A stretch of 5,388 nucleotides of DNA, taken from assembly GCA_005879245.1 (NCBI GenBank), contig VBLA01000220.1, positions 1-5,388 on the forward strand. The letters run 5' to 3'. The notes under the pieces are model-generated. The model ran no database searches, was not told where the DNA came from, and saw only the letters and a list, made by a program, of their open reading frames with translations. Below are positions 5,140 through 5,388 of this stretch, one piece after another. The first letter of the stretch is position 1, and each line of letters starts with the position of its first letter. This DNA is from Deltaproteobacteria bacterium. Lineage in GTDB: Bacteria > Desulfobacterota > Binatia > DP-6. Position numbers and translations under genes: made by a program.

Positions 5140-5388
5140 TCACGCGGCTCTCGCCTTCACCTTGCTGGCCTTCCCCTCTGGCTGGACGCCATCAATGAAG
5201 GCGATACCGGCGCGAACCAACGTGAGCAGGTGTGCACCGTCGAGCCGCCGCCACCGCGCCTGCGCCATGTCCAGCAGTTTGTAGGCCATCAGAGAGCCCC
5301 TTGGTGCGCGAGCCCGCGCCCTTGGTCACGCGCTGCCGCAGCCGCACCGTTGCGAACGGGGACTCGATCACGTTCGAGGTTCGCAGGT
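5140..5388 (-). pseudogene. IS256-type (mutator) transposase, C-terminal part, frameshifted
   Basis: Read on the minus strand, the window edge opens into LRTSNVIESPFATVRLRQRV, then TKGAGSRTKGL. This is the conserved C-terminal block of IS256-family DDE transposases, with the glutamate of the SNVIES motif being the likely third catalytic acid. The family continues from KGL[ATS] into MAYKLLDMAQARWR, but here that continuation is in another frame. It starts at the ATG of 5289 and ends after 49 codons at the TGA of 5140 (HLLTLVRAGIAFIDGV, then a Lys/Ala-rich tail). The shift of one extra base (or two missing) lies at the CTCTCTG run around 5290-5296. The N-terminal ~85% of the gene would lie beyond base 5388. 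With the shift the protein would be truncated soon after the catalytic glutamate, so the element is probably inactive, unless the shift is a sequencing error. The IS end, including any terminal inverted repeat, should lie between 5081 and 5139 but I cannot define it. Confidence 0.8.

Overview
Overview: the window is very GC-rich bacterial DNA with two parts of different character. Bases 1 to about 3550 carry a tightly packed minus-strand operon for the start of the oxidative pentose phosphate pathway. Bases about 3550 to 5388 are a loose accessory stretch of gene fragments, one small unrecognised ORF, one intact alpha/beta hydrolase and a broken transposase. No rRNA, tRNA or CRISPR array is visible. 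The taxon cannot be fixed from the sequence. The GC-rich codon use, the ATGA gene overlaps and the zwf / polyphosphate-glucokinase-like ROK kinase / pgl arrangement suit a GC-rich soil-type lineage (something like Rokubacteria/Methylomirabilota, deltaproteobacteria or actinobacteria; this is inference). The hydrolase and transposase look more proteobacterial. Operon, read right to left on the minus strand: the last ~17 codons of an apparent gnd (6-phosphogluconate dehydrogenase) overlap zwf (glucose-6-phosphate dehydrogenase, 460 aa). zwf overlaps a 225-aa ROK sugar kinase. The ROK kinase overlaps a 47-codon ORF that looks like the two ends of rpiA (ribose-5-phosphate isomerase A) joined in frame with the middle missing. 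pgl (6-phosphogluconolactonase, 252 aa) follows 2 bases after that ORF. A HAD-family hydrolase follows pgl after 1 base and runs off the left edge. Together these would phosphorylate glucose, oxidise glucose 6-phosphate to 6-phosphogluconolactone with NADPH formation, and hydrolyse the lactone. The two genes for the later steps (gnd and rpiA) are exactly the ones that are damaged here. Accessory side: next to the gnd stub is ~90 bp without a gene, then the core of a GFA/CENP-V-type zinc protein that has lost both ends. A 62-codon minus-strand ORF of unknown function follows, then ~180 bp with a candidate promoter and inverted repeat. An intact chloroperoxidase/arylesterase-type alpha/beta hydrolase comes next, and finally the C-terminal end of an IS256-type (mutator) transposase with a frameshift. 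Best candidates for a second look: the rpiA miniature, with a 17-bp palindrome centred on its join, and the gnd stub that marks a rearrangement breakpoint just upstream of zwf. I see no clear sign of a new multi-gene system; the novelty is in how this pathway operon has been cut down.
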